From Paraburkholderia tropica (GTDB taxonomy: Bacteria; Pseudomonadota; Gammaproteobacteria; Burkholderiales; Burkholderiaceae): DNA of 41,997 nucleotides. Positions 16,955 to 25,906 of this stretch are shown here, one piece after another. Made by a program: the position numbers and the translations under genes. The stretch is taken from the NCBI RefSeq assembly GCF_914484835.1, contig NZ_CAJZAR010000092.1:15228-57224 (forward strand). Direction: 5' to 3'. Positions within the stretch are counted from its first letter, which is position 1; the number at the start of each line of letters is the position of its first letter. Under the pieces are notes generated by a model that saw nothing but the letters and a program-made list of their open reading frames with translations, did not search any database and was not told the origin of the DNA.

Positions 16955-17046
16955 CTGATGCGATGCTGTCCTCTCGCGGTCCGTCCGCCCCGGACGGGTG
17001 GGAGGCATCCGGGCTTATTACGTTCGAAATGGGTTGTGCGCAGGGC

Positions 17047-17052
17047 TTTATA
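17047..17052 (-). promoter_or_regulatory. possible -10 element of lplT
   Basis: TATAAA on the minus strand, 93 bases upstream of the lplT start in the 217-bp divergent gap with alr. It has no clear -35, so this is a weak call. Confidence 0.3.
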
Positions 17053-17171
17053 TCACGAAAATAGCTGCATTCGGACTAGCACATTCCTTGACCGCCCATC
17101 AGGCGGGCCTGCCGGGCGCTGAAAACACCCTGTAAGCTCCTGATTCGAAAGCGTCTTTACGAAAATCTCCC

Positions 17172-18242
17172 ATGCCGCGCCCCCTCTCAGCCACGATCCA
17201 CACCGCCGCTCTCGCGAATAATCTCTCCGTCGTCCGGAAATACGCGCCGAAGTCGAAAATCTGGGCCGTGGTCAAGGCCAACGCTTACGGGCACGGGCTC
17301 GCGCGCGCGTTCCCCGGCCTGCGCGCCACCGACGGCTTCGGCCTGCTCGACCTCGAAGAAGCCGTGAAGCTGCGCGAGCTCGGCTGGGCCGGTCCGATCC
17401 TGCTGCTCGAAGGCTTCTTCCGGCCGACCGACATCGACGTGATCGACCGTTACAGCCTGACGACCGTCGTCCACTGCGACGAGCAGATGCGCATGCTCGA
17501 AATGGCGCGCCTCTCGAAGCCTGTTAACGTGCAGCTCAAGATGAATAGCGGCATGAACCGGCTCGGCTACACGCCCGAGAAATACCGCGCCGCGTGGGAG
17601 CGCGCCCGTGCCGCCGCCGGCATCGGTCAGATCACGCTGATGACGCACTTCGCGGACGCCGACACGCCGCGCGGCATCGGCGAAGCGATGGAAACGTTCG
17701 AGCGCGGCGCGCACGGTATCGCGGGCGCGCGCAGCCTGGCGAATTCGGCGGCCACGCTCTGGCATCCGTCATCGCATTTCGACTGGGTGCGGCCCGGCAT
17801 CGTGCTCTATGGCGCGTCGCCCTCGGGCGTGGCGTCGGCGCTCGACGGCACCGGCCTGCAACCGGCGATGACGCTCGCCTCCGAGCTGATCGCGACGCAG
17901 AACGTCGCCGAAGGCCAGTCCGTCGGCTACGGCTCGATCTTCACGGCGCGCAAGCCGATGCGCATCGGCGTGGTGGCCTGCGGTTACGCGGACGGCTATC
18001 CGCGCGTGGCGCCCGAAGGCACGCCCGTGATCGTCGACGGCGTGCGCACGCATGTCGTCGGCCGCGTGTCCATGGACATGCTGACCGTCGATCTCACGCC
18101 GGTGCCGGGCGCGGGCATGGGCACGCGCGTCGAGCTGTGGGGCGCGAAGCTGCCGATCGACGACGTGGCCGCCGCGTGCGGCACGATCGGCTACGAGCTG
18201 ATGTGCGCGGTCGCGCCGCGCGTGCCGGTGCGCGCGGAATAA
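17172..18242 (+). CDS. alr: alanine racemase
   Basis: A 356-residue PLP-dependent alanine racemase that makes D-alanine for peptidoglycan in the cytoplasm. K35 in AVVKANAYGHG is the PLP lysine and Y253 in VGYGSIF is the opposing catalytic tyrosine. KMNSGMNRLG, ANSAATL, RPGIVLYG and GRVSMDML segments are all intact. The size fits the family. It is divergent from lplT and followed 59 bp later by radA on the same strand, likely one transcript. Confidence 0.97.
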   Translation: MPRPLSATIHTAALANNLSVVRKYAPKSKIWAVVKANAYGHGLARAFPGLRATDGFGLLDLEEAVKLRELGWAGPILLLEGFFRPTDIDVIDRYSLTTVVHCDEQMRMLEMARLSKPVNVQLKMNSGMNRLGYTPEKYRAAWERARAAAGIGQITLMTHFADADTPRGIGEAMETFERGAHGIAGARSLANSAATLWHPSSHFDWVRPGIVLYGASPSGVASALDGTGLQPAMTLASELIATQNVAEGQSVGYGSIFTARKPMRIGVVACGYADGYPRVAPEGTPVIVDGVRTHVVGRVSMDMLTVDLTPVPGAGMGTRVELWGAKLPIDDVAAACGTIGYELMCAVAPRVPVRAE

Positions 18243-18301
18243 GCGGGCAAAAAGCGGCCAAAAGCGCAGCGGGTCGAAAGCGAGAACAAGACAAAGGCGG
18301 T

Positions 18302-19690
18302 ATGGCAAAAAGCATGGCAAAGGTTAAGACGCTCTATATCTGCACCGAATGCGGCGGGCAGGCGCCGAAGTGGCAAGGCCAGTGCCCCGCGTGCAGCGCG
18401 TGGAACACGCTGGTCGAAAGCGTCGCGGAGCCCGCGGGCAATCACCGTTATCAGGCGCTCGCGAAAAGCGCGCCGGTGCGGCGTCTGGCCGATATCGAGG
18501 CATCCGACGTGCCGCGCTTCACGTCCGGCGTAGGCGAGTTCGACCGCGTGCTGGGCGGCGGCCTCGTCGCGGGCGGCGTGGTGCTGATCGGCGGCGATCC
18601 GGGTATCGGCAAGTCGACGCTGCTGCTGCAATCGCTCGCGGAAATCGCGGCCGACCGCCGCGCGCTCTATGTGAGCGGCGAGGAATCGGCGGCCCAGATC
18701 GCGTTGCGCGCGCAACGTCTCGGCTTGCTCGAAAAAGGCTCGAAGATGAGCGAGCTGCAACTGCTCGCCGAAATTCAGCTCGAAAAGATCCAGGCGACCA
18801 TCGAGACGGAAAAGCCCGACGTCGCCGTCATCGACTCCATCCAGACGATCTATTCCGAAGCGCTGACGTCCGCGCCCGGCTCGGTCGCGCAGGTGCGCGA
18901 GTGCGCGGCGCAGCTCACGCGCATCGCCAAGCAGTCGGGCACGTCGATCATCATGGTCGGCCACGTGACGAAGGAGGGCAACCTCGCGGGTCCGCGCGTG
19001 CTGGAACACATCGTCGACACGGTGCTGTATTTCGAGGGCGACACGCACTCGTCGTTCCGTCTCGTGCGCGCGTTCAAGAACCGCTTCGGCGCGGTCAACG
19101 AACTGGGCGTGTTCGCGATGACCGAGCGCGGATTGCGTGGCGTTGCCAATCCTTCAGCACTCTTTCTCTCGCAACACGAGCAGAGCGTGCCGGGTTCGTG
19201 CGTGATGGTGACGCAGGAAGGCTCGCGGCCGCTGCTGGTGGAAGTGCAGGCGCTGGTCGACACCGCGCAGGTGCCGAATCCGCGCCGGCTCGCGGTCGGG
19301 CTCGAACAAAACCGGCTCGCGCTGCTGCTGGCGGTGCTGCATCGACACGCGGGCATCGGCTGTTTCGATCAGGACGTTTTCCTGAACGCGGTGGGCGGCG
19401 TGAAGATCACCGAGCCGGCCGCCGACCTCGCCGTGCTGCTTTCGATTCATTCGTCGATGCGTAACAAGGCGTTGCCCAAGGGTCTGATCGTTTTCGGCGA
19501 AGTCGGCCTGGCCGGCGAGATCCGGCCCTCGCCGCGCGGCCAGGATCGTCTGAAGGAGGCCGCGAAGCTCGGTTTCACCTGCGCGCTGATCCCTCGCGCC
19601 AATGCGCCGAAGCAGCCGATCGAGGGCCTGAACGTGATCGCGGTCGAGCGTATTGAGGAAGCGATCGACCGGGTGCGCGAACTGGAGTGA
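18302..19690 (+). CDS. radA: DNA repair protein RadA (Sms)
   Basis: A 462-residue RecA-like branch-migration helicase used in recombinational repair. It has the zinc finger C14-x2-C17...C28-x2-C31, the Walker A GGDPGIGKST (97-106), the RadA-specific KNRFG motif (259-263) and the C-terminal Lon-protease-like domain with the GEVGLAGEIRP stretch. ATG 18302 gives MAKSMAKVKT; a second ATG at 18314 gives MAKVKT and is about equally likely, as many homologues start MAK-x-K-T. It follows alr on the same strand. Confidence 0.96.
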   Translation: MAKSMAKVKTLYICTECGGQAPKWQGQCPACSAWNTLVESVAEPAGNHRYQALAKSAPVRRLADIEASDVPRFTSGVGEFDRVLGGGLVAGGVVLIGGDPGIGKSTLLLQSLAEIAADRRALYVSGEESAAQIALRAQRLGLLEKGSKMSELQLLAEIQLEKIQATIETEKPDVAVIDSIQTIYSEALTSAPGSVAQVRECAAQLTRIAKQSGTSIIMVGHVTKEGNLAGPRVLEHIVDTVLYFEGDTHSSFRLVRAFKNRFGAVNELGVFAMTERGLRGVANPSALFLSQHEQSVPGSCVMVTQEGSRPLLVEVQALVDTAQVPNPRRLAVGLEQNRLALLLAVLHRHAGIGCFDQDVFLNAVGGVKITEPAADLAVLLSIHSSMRNKALPKGLIVFGEVGLAGEIRPSPRGQDRLKEAAKLGFTCALIPRANAPKQPIEGLNVIAVERIEEAIDRVRELE

Positions 19691-19824
19691 TATCGATGCG
19701 GCAGGCATGCTCTGTCGCGTAATGATTGGTAACAACCCTGGTTCGCACTGTAACCAGAAACTTTTGCGATTTCCCTATCCTTGGCCGCATATGCAACCCC
19801 GCATCCAGCGGAAAGGATAGCGAC

Positions 19825-20088
19825 TTGAAACAGACAGAATCGTCCTTCGTCGGAAACTCGATCGTGGTGCGCGGCTGCCGCGTCTCGGATCCGCTTGTTC
19901 AACCCTTCGGCGGCACTTGCCGTATCGTCGAATGGATCGATGGCGACGGCCGTATTTCGCGGCAGGTGGTGGCCGGCAACGTGACGGCCGCGCAGGTGCG
20001 CAGCACCATCGCCCATCATGTGGAAGGTCGCAAGCACGTCATGTACGACGACGAGCGCATGCCGCGTCAAACGCTGCCGCGGCGCTAG
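19825..20088 (+). CDS. small DUF2866-like protein
   Basis: An 87-residue protein that matches my memory of DUF2866, a small Burkholderia-group family of unknown function; the match is not verified. Visible features are VVRGCRVSDPLVQPFGG, a CRIVEWI strand and a C-terminal helix ending HHVEGRKHVMYDDER. No signal peptide or membrane segment is seen. The start is TTG 19825, chosen because AAAGGA (19812-19817) sits seven bases upstream. An in-frame ATG at 19726 would add 33 residues without an obvious ribosome site. A -35-like TTGCGA and an AT-rich -10 precede it. It is followed by a terminator and lies downstream of radA. Confidence 0.7.
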   Translation: MKQTESSFVGNSIVVRGCRVSDPLVQPFGGTCRIVEWIDGDGRISRQVVAGNVTAAQVRSTIAHHVEGRKHVMYDDERMPRQTLPRR

Positions 20089-20139
20089 GCGCGTGGCAAG
20101 GAACCGGCTGGTTCCTCGGGGTTGCAGCCCCGGCCAAAG

Positions 20140-20167
20140 AAAATGGGCGCTCCGTGCGCCCATTTTT
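20140..20167 (+). terminator. rho-independent terminator between DUF2866-like and CaiB/BaiF genes
   Basis: An 11-bp stem (20140-20150 with 20156-20166), loop tccgt, then T. A-rich on the left arm, so it can act for both convergent genes. Confidence 0.9.
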
Positions 20168-20201
20168 CATCCAGCCTGCCTTTCCTTAACTTTCATTTTG
20201 A

Positions 20202-21560
20202 TTAGCTCCACGGGCCATAGTTGAACGGCTTCTTGCCGGTCGGCTGGCCGGGCGCGTGCGTGCCGCCGCCTTGCGGCGCGTTCTGCGCGTAGCCCTGCAT
20301 GCCCGGCGTGTTGGTGGCGAAGGCGTTCTGGGGGCTGGGCGTGGCCGACGCATTCTGTACGTTCTGTGCGTTCTGTACGTTCTGCGCGTTCGCCGGGTTT
20401 TGCGCGCCCGGCATCCCATAGGCCGCGGCCGCGCCCGCCTGCACGAACGGCGCGGGTGCAGGTCCAGGCGCGAATCCCGCGGCGCGGCGCGCTTTCGCTT
20501 CGCGTTGCGCGGCGATTTCGTCGAGCACCGCCTGGAGCGCTTCCGGGTTGAACAGCGGATGATTCGCCGCCTCGCCGGGCGTGAGCACCGGCGACACGCA
20601 GCAGTCGATTATTTCGAGCCGGTCGATCCACGTTTGCAGCGGCTCGGCCGCGATCATCGCGGCGAGTTCCTGCGTGAGCGCCGCCGCATCCGTGCCGCCG
20701 ATCGCCTGACCGAGGCTCCAGTGGCGCTGCGCCCAGTCCTCGCGGCCGATCGCCGTGCAGAGCGCCTGCCAGAATTTCAGCTCCAGCGCGCCGACCGCGA
20801 GCCAGCGGTCGTCCTGGGTGCGATAGAGGTTGTAGCAGGGCACGCCGCCGTTGAGCAGGCCGCCGCCCGCTTCGAGCGCGGCCGCGTCGTCGTTGGCGAG
20901 CGCGACCTGGGCGACCACGTTGTGCGCGTGCGAGACGTGCGCCATCGACACATCGACGAAACGGCCTTCGCCGCCGCGCGAGACCTGCCAGAGCGCGGCG
21001 AGAATCTGCGTGACTGCTGCGAGCGCGCCGCCCAGCAGATCGGCGATCTGGAAATTGGGCAGCACGGGCGCGCCGTCGCGCGCGGCGATCTGGTGCAGCA
21101 CGCCTGAATACGCGACGTAGTTGATGTCGTGGCCGGCGCGCTCGGCGAAGGGGCTGGTCGTGCCGTAACCCGTGATCGCGCAGTAGACGAGCTTGGGATT
21201 GATCGCGCGCAGCGTCTCGTAGCCGAGGCCCAGCCGGTCCATGACGCCGGGCCGGAAGCTCTCGACCAGCACGTCGGCGTCGCGGGCGAGCGCGAGCAGC
21301 ACGGCGCGGCCGCCCTCGGACTTGAGGTCGAGCCGCGTCTCGCGCTTGCCGCGGTTGACGATCTGATAGAACGCGCCCGGACGGCCCGCGATTTCGTCGG
21401 CGCTGCTGCGCATCATGGCGCGCGAGGCGTCGCCGGCGCCCGGCGGCTCGATCTTGAGCACGTCGGCGCCCATTTCCGCAAGGCGCAGCGTGGCCACTGG
21501 CCCGGGTAAAAGACGGGTCAGATCGAGAACGCGGAGGCCTTGCAAGGCGGGTGTCGACAC
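20202..21560 (-). CDS. CaiB/BaiF protein, alpha-methylacyl-CoA racemase-like, with Gln/Asn/Ala-rich tail
   Basis: A 452-residue class III CoA-transferase-fold protein. It begins LQGLRVLDLTRLLPGP and contains GADVLKIEPP and GHDINYVAYSG. H144, D174 and E260 (in GALELKFW) occupy the positions of the His/Asp/Glu catalytic residues of alpha-methylacyl-CoA racemase. D145 is the position of the CoA-transferase nucleophile, so racemase is favoured but transferase is possible. Residues 361-452 are a low-complexity tail rich in Ala, Pro, Gln, Asn and Gly, with NAQNVQNAQNVQN repeats, unusual for this family. I chose GTG 21560, which has AGGAG eight bases upstream; ATG 21623 lacks a ribosome site. Its end is convergent with the DUF2866-like gene. 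No linked acyl-CoA genes are seen. Confidence 0.85.
   Translation of the reverse strand: MSTPALQGLRVLDLTRLLPGPVATLRLAEMGADVLKIEPPGAGDASRAMMRSSADEIAGRPGAFYQIVNRGKRETRLDLKSEGGRAVLLALARDADVLVESFRPGVMDRLGLGYETLRAINPKLVYCAITGYGTTSPFAERAGHDINYVAYSGVLHQIAARDGAPVLPNFQIADLLGGALAAVTQILAALWQVSRGGEGRFVDVSMAHVSHAHNVVAQVALANDDAAALEAGGGLLNGGVPCYNLYRTQDDRWLAVGALELKFWQALCTAIGREDWAQRHWSLGQAIGGTDAAALTQELAAMIAAEPLQTWIDRLEIIDCCVSPVLTPGEAANHPLFNPEALQAVLDEIAAQREAKARRAAGFAPGPAPAPFVQAGAAAAYGMPGAQNPANAQNVQNAQNVQNASATPSPQNAFATNTPGMQGYAQNAPQGGGTHAPGQPTGKKPFNYGPWS
20352..20387. repeat. in-frame 9-bp repeats in the CaiB/BaiF tail
   Basis: Four 9-bp units, attctgtac, gttctgtgc, gttctgtac and gttctgcgc, encode alternating Val-Gln-Asn / Ala-Gln-Asn triplets on the minus strand. 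Because the unit is a multiple of three, copy-number change would alter tail length without a frameshift. Confidence 0.85.
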
Positions 21561-21648
21561 TCGGGTGACTCCTGACGTGAGAGCGGTGACGTCGTTAAGG
21601 CGAAAAGACGGATCAGGATCCATTGTGCCGCACGCGGGGCGCAGGCAA

Positions 21649-23604
21649 TCAGCCGATCTGCTCGAGTTCTTCGTGCGCTTCCAGCCAATCGGCTTCGAGC
21701 GTTTCGAGCCGCGACTGGACTTCGGCCTGACGGCGGATCGCGTCGGTCAGACGCGTCTTCTGCTCGGGCTCGTAGCTGGCCGGATCGGCGACGAAGGCGT
21801 CCAGCGTGCCTTTCTCCGCATTGAGCGCGTCCATTTCCTTTTCGATCTTGCCGATCTTCGCCTGCAGCGGCTTCTTCAGATGCGCGAGGCGCTGGCGCGT
21901 TTCCGCTTCCTGGCGGCGCTGTTCCTTGCGGTTCACGCCTGAATCGGCGCTGTCGATATCGCCGCCCGCATTCGCCGTGCCGCCGGCCGCCGCGGCCTTG
22001 AGCGCCGCGCGCTGCTCGGCCGCGTGCTGAAGCAGCCAGTCGCGGTAATCGTCGAGATCGCCGTCGAACGGTTGCAGGCGGTGCTTGGCGACCAGCATGA
22101 ACTGGTCGGTGGTGGCGCGCAGCAGATGGCGGTCGTGCGAAACCAGAATGAGCGTGCCCTCGAACTGCGCGAGCGCCATGGTGAGCGCGTGACGCGTTTC
22201 GAGGTCGAGGTGGTTGGTCGGTTCGTCGAGCAGCAGCAGATTGGGCTTTTGCCAGATGATCAGCGCGAGCGCGAGACGCGCCTTTTCGCCGCCCGAAAAG
22301 GGCGCGATGGGCGCCGTGGCCATTTCGCCGGGGAAATTGAAGCCGCCGAGGAAGTCGCGCAACTCCTGCTCGCGCGTGTCGGGCGCGAGGCGCGCGAGAT
22401 GCTGGAGCGGCGAGTCGTCGGGGCGCAGCGTTTCGAGCTGATGCTGCGCGAAATAGCCGATCTGCAAGCCTTTGCCGGTGCGCGTCTCGCCCGAGAGCGG
22501 CGCGAGCGTGCTCGCGAGCGTCTTGATCAGCGTCGATTTACCCTGGCCGTTCGCACCGAGCAGGCCGATGCGCTGGCCGTTCTGGATCGACAGCGCCACG
22601 CGCTCGACGATCGGCGTTTCGGTGCCGTCTTCGGCGCGATAGCCGCAGCGCACGTCTTCCATGACGAGCATGGGATTGGGCGCAGAATCGGGCGTGCGGA
22701 ACTCGAAGGTGAACGGCGAGGTCGCGTGCGCGGGCGCGATCAGTTCCATCTTTTCGAGCGCCTTCACGCGGCTTTGCGCCTGGCGCGCCTTGGTGGCCTT
22801 GGCCTTGAAGCGGTCGATGAAACTTTGCAGATGCGCGACGGTTTTCTGCTGCTTTTCGTAGGCGCTTTGCTGGAGCGCGATCTGCTGGGCGCGCAGGATC
22901 TCGAACTGCGAATAGTTGCCGCCGTAGCGTTTGACCTGCTGGTTTTCCAGATGCAGCGTGACGTTGCAGATCGAATCGAGAAATTCGCGGTCGTGGGAAA
23001 TGACGACGAGCGTGCCCGGATAGCGATGCAGCCAGTCTTCGAGCCAGACGATGGCGTCGAGGTCCAGGTGGTTCGTGGGTTCGTCGAGCAGCAGCAGGTC
23101 GGAGCGGCACATCAGCGCCTGGGCCAGATTCAGGCGCATGCGCCAGCCGCCCGAGAAGCTCGCCACGGGCTGACGCGTCTGGTCGAGCGTGAAGCCGAGG
23201 CCGAGCAGCAGCGCTTCGGCGCGCGCGGGCGCGGTGTAGCCGTCGGCGTCGGCGAAGGCGGCGTGGGCTTCGGCTTCGGCCGCGCCGTCGTGGGCCGCCG
23301 AGGCCGACGCGATGCGCGCTTCGATCTCGCGCAGGTCGGCGTCGCCGTCGAGCGTGTATTCGAGCGCGCTCCGGTCGACGGCGGGCGTTTCCTGCGCCAC
23401 GTGGGCGATCTGCCACGACGGCGGCAGCGAGAAGTCGCCGGCGTCCGCGTGCAGTTCGCCGCGCAGCACGGAGAACAGCGTGGACTTGCCCGCGCCGTTC
23501 GCGCCGACGAGGCCAGCCTTTTCGCCCGGATTCAGGGTGAACGAGGTCTGTTCGAAAAGCGGCTTGGTACCGCGGGCAAGACTGAATTGGTTGAAGCGGA
23601 TCAC
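21649..23604 (-). CDS. yheS: ABC-F family ATPase, YheS type
   Basis: A 651-residue ABC-F protein with two ATPase domains and no membrane part, expected to act on the ribosome. Domain 1 has Walker A GANGAGKST (34-42), signature FSGGWRM and Walker B LLLLDEPTNHLDL. The linker region with KQQKTVAHLQSFIDRFKAKATKARQAQSR is the arm that reaches the ribosomal E site. Domain 2 has GANGQGKST, FSGGEKARLAL and a second DEPTNHLDL. A C-terminal coiled coil (about 560-650) follows, as in E. coli YheS. The gene starts 156 bp from the divergent glutathione peroxidase. No antibiotic-resistance role can be claimed from sequence. Confidence 0.93.
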   Translation of the reverse strand: MIRFNQFSLARGTKPLFEQTSFTLNPGEKAGLVGANGAGKSTLFSVLRGELHADAGDFSLPPSWQIAHVAQETPAVDRSALEYTLDGDADLREIEARIASASAAHDGAAEAEAHAAFADADGYTAPARAEALLLGLGFTLDQTRQPVASFSGGWRMRLNLAQALMCRSDLLLLDEPTNHLDLDAIVWLEDWLHRYPGTLVVISHDREFLDSICNVTLHLENQQVKRYGGNYSQFEILRAQQIALQQSAYEKQQKTVAHLQSFIDRFKAKATKARQAQSRVKALEKMELIAPAHATSPFTFEFRTPDSAPNPMLVMEDVRCGYRAEDGTETPIVERVALSIQNGQRIGLLGANGQGKSTLIKTLASTLAPLSGETRTGKGLQIGYFAQHQLETLRPDDSPLQHLARLAPDTREQELRDFLGGFNFPGEMATAPIAPFSGGEKARLALALIIWQKPNLLLLDEPTNHLDLETRHALTMALAQFEGTLILVSHDRHLLRATTDQFMLVAKHRLQPFDGDLDDYRDWLLQHAAEQRAALKAAAAGGTANAGGDIDSADSGVNRKEQRRQEAETRQRLAHLKKPLQAKIGKIEKEMDALNAEKGTLDAFVADPASYEPEQKTRLTDAIRRQAEVQSRLETLEADWLEAHEELEQIG

Positions 23605-23678
23605 GGGAGCGCGGGCGCGGACGAGGCCGCGGATAAAACGTAAAGCGCTATTTTAACTGCGCGGCGGGCGTCCAATAA

Positions 23679-23706
23679 CTAGCCGAACGGCTAGCCGTCC
23701 GGCCAG
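23679..23706. promoter_or_regulatory. overlapping CTAGCCG-N2-CGGCYAG inverted repeats
   Basis: CTAGCCG-AA-CGGCTAG (23679-23694) is followed, sharing CTAG, by CTAGCCG-TC-CGGCCAG (23691-23706). They lie between the divergent yheS and glutathione peroxidase genes. A close match occurs upstream of ligA (37716-37731). This is a candidate operator or dispersed element; the binding protein is unknown. Confidence 0.6.
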
Positions 23707-23760
23707 GGTGCGGAGCGCACCTTTTCTCCATTAGACTGGCGCTTTCTTTTGGAGAGCCAG

Positions 23761-24243
23761 ATGACGACGGTGTATGCGTTTTCGGCCGAGCCGCTGGGCG
23801 GCGGCGCGCCGGTCAGCCTCGAACAGTACGCGGGCAAGGTCTTGCTGATCGTGAATACCGCGAGCGAATGCGGTTTCACGCCGCAGTACGCGGGTCTGCA
23901 AAAACTTTACGAGCAGTACGCCGCGCGCGGTCTCGCGGTGCTCGGCTTTCCGTGCAACCAGTTCGGCAAGCAGGAACCGGGCGACGCCACGCAGATCGGC
24001 GCGTTCTGCGAGAAGAACTTCGGTGTGACGTTCCCGATGTTCGAGAAGATCGACGTGAACGGTGCGAACGCGCATCCGCTCTACCAGTGGCTGACCGAGG
24101 AAGCGCCCGGCGTGCTCGGGCTCGAACGCGTGAAGTGGAATTTCACGAAGTTTCTCGTCGACCGCAACGGCAACGTGGTCAAGCGCTACGCGCCGGTCAC
24201 GAAGCCCGACGCCATCGCCGCCGACATCGAAAAGCTGCTGTAA
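23761..24243 (+). CDS. glutathione peroxidase family thiol peroxidase
   Basis: A 160-residue cysteine-type glutathione peroxidase that reduces hydroperoxides in the cytoplasm. The peroxidatic C37 lies in NTASECGFTPQY, the catalytic glutamine and second cysteine in GFPCNQFGKQE, and the tryptophan-bearing KWNFTKFLVD segment is intact. No signal peptide is seen, so it is unlike periplasmic BtuE variants. ATG 23761 is used, with GGAGAG just before it; a TTG at 23749 is part of that ribosome site. Its stop is 9 bp from the convergent cardiolipin synthase gene. Confidence 0.94.
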   Translation: MTTVYAFSAEPLGGGAPVSLEQYAGKVLLIVNTASECGFTPQYAGLQKLYEQYAARGLAVLGFPCNQFGKQEPGDATQIGAFCEKNFGVTFPMFEKIDVNGANAHPLYQWLTEEAPGVLGLERVKWNFTKFLVDRNGNVVKRYAPVTKPDAIAADIEKLL

Positions 24244-24252
24244 CGCGGGGCG

Positions 24253-25692
24253 TCAGAGAATCGGCGCGAACAGCCGCGCGAGATGCATGGTGATCTTGCG
24301 CCAGGCGGGCGCGTTGCGGTATTCGCTGCGGTCGATTTCGAAGCTCTGCGCGAAGTCGTGCTCCAGCATCGCTTCGACTTCGGCGGCGAAGCCCCGGTGC
24401 ACGGTCAGCACCATGATCTCGAAGTTCAGGCGGAACGAGCGGTTATCCAGATTCGCGCTGCCGATCGCGGCGGCCACGTCGTCGATCAGCACGACCTTCT
24501 GGTGCAGGAAGCCCGGCTTGTAGCGGAAGATGCGGATGCCCGCGCGCACGGCGTCGTAGGCATAGAGCGTCGAGGCTTCGAACACCACGTAGTGGTCGCG
24601 GCGGCACGGAATCATGATGCGCACGTCCACGCCGCGCAGCGCGGCCAGGCGCAGCGCGGAGAGCACCGCCGAGTCGGGCACGAGATAGGGCGTGGTGATC
24701 CAGATGCGCTTGCTGGCGGCGTTGATCGCTTCCACGAAGAACAGCGAGCAGGTTTCCTGGCGGTCGGCGGGGCCGGTGGGCATGACGAGGCACTGCATGT
24801 CGTCGCCGTCGCGCGGCGTGACGGCGGGCGGCTCGGAGCCCGGCAGTTCCTGGGTGACCCAGTACCAGTCTTCCGTGAAGGCGAACTGGATGCTGGCCAC
24901 CACGGGGCCGCGCACCTCGATATGCGTGTCGCGCCACGGCGAGAGGCGCGTGTTCGCACCCAGATATTCGACGCCCACGTTGTGACCGCCCACGTAGGCG
25001 CGCTCGCCGTCGACCACCACGATCTTGCGGTGATTGCGGAAGTTGAGCTGGAAGCGATTGACGAAGCGGCGCTTCGCCGAAAACGGATGCACGTCGATGC
25101 CGCCCGCGCGCAGATCGCGCACGTAGCTGGCGGGCAGGTCGAAGCTGCCGATGCTGTCGTAGAGAAAGTACACGCGCACGCCGCGCTGCGCGGCGGCGAG
25201 CAGCACGTCCTTGAGCATGTCGCCGAGCGCGTCCGCGTGCACGATGAAGAACTGCACGATCACGTAGTGCCGCGCCTGTTCGATTGCGTCGAAGATGGCC
25301 GAGAAGGTGGCTTCGCCGTTCACGAGCGTGCGCACCGTGTTGCCCGGCACGAGCGGCATGCCGCCCAGTTGCGCGAAGGTGCGGATCACGCGCTCGCTGA
25401 GCAGATCCGTCGGGCCGGTGCTGGCCGCAGGACGGTCGCGTTCGGGTGAGTGGGCCCGCGCGCGCAGCGTTTCGTTGCGGATGCGCCGGGCGTCCGCGTA
25501 GCCTTCGAACTTGCTGCGGCCGAGGAACAGATACGGGATCAGCGTGAGGTAGGGCATCGTCGCGAGCGAGACGGCCCAGGCGATCGCACCTTGCGAGGTG
25601 CGCGTATTGAGAATGGCGTGGCAGGCCGCGATCAGTCCGAATACATGGACGACCGCGAGCAGGGTGCCGAGCGTTGACCAGTCGAAGTGCAT
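24253..25692 (-). CDS. cls: cardiolipin synthase (phospholipase D family)
   Basis: A 479-residue membrane-bound enzyme that joins two phosphatidylglycerols to make cardiolipin. Two N-terminal transmembrane helices lie at about 8-28 and 36-58, followed by two phospholipase D HKD motifs. These are H221-K223-D228 in HRKIVVVD with GGHN after it, and H397-K399-D404 in HQKVVLID with GSANLDNRSF after it. ATG 25692 is chosen; a TTG at 25725 in frame would add 11 residues. Ribosome site is weak. The 214 bp upstream to prmB show no gene. Which Cls isoform it is cannot be decided here. Confidence 0.94.
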   Translation of the reverse strand: MHFDWSTLGTLLAVVHVFGLIAACHAILNTRTSQGAIAWAVSLATMPYLTLIPYLFLGRSKFEGYADARRIRNETLRARAHSPERDRPAASTGPTDLLSERVIRTFAQLGGMPLVPGNTVRTLVNGEATFSAIFDAIEQARHYVIVQFFIVHADALGDMLKDVLLAAAQRGVRVYFLYDSIGSFDLPASYVRDLRAGGIDVHPFSAKRRFVNRFQLNFRNHRKIVVVDGERAYVGGHNVGVEYLGANTRLSPWRDTHIEVRGPVVASIQFAFTEDWYWVTQELPGSEPPAVTPRDGDDMQCLVMPTGPADRQETCSLFFVEAINAASKRIWITTPYLVPDSAVLSALRLAALRGVDVRIMIPCRRDHYVVFEASTLYAYDAVRAGIRIFRYKPGFLHQKVVLIDDVAAAIGSANLDNRSFRLNFEIMVLTVHRGFAAEVEAMLEHDFAQSFEIDRSEYRNAPAWRKITMHLARLFAPIL

Positions 25693-25906
25693 AAAGGCGC
25701 GGGACGTTGCTGGCGTGCGAGCCAACGTCCAAGCCGCATGAGCCGGAAAACGGTCATCTTACCCAGGGCGACGCGGCGCGTGCTATGGGGCCGGCGGCGA
25801 CGTCTGGCCGCCGGTTGTGCTGCGGTTGTCCTGCATTTGTCCCGCTTGTGTCGGGCATGCGTGCGCGAGCGCGCCCGCTGGCGCGGGCTCACTCGCAGGC
25901 GCGGGT

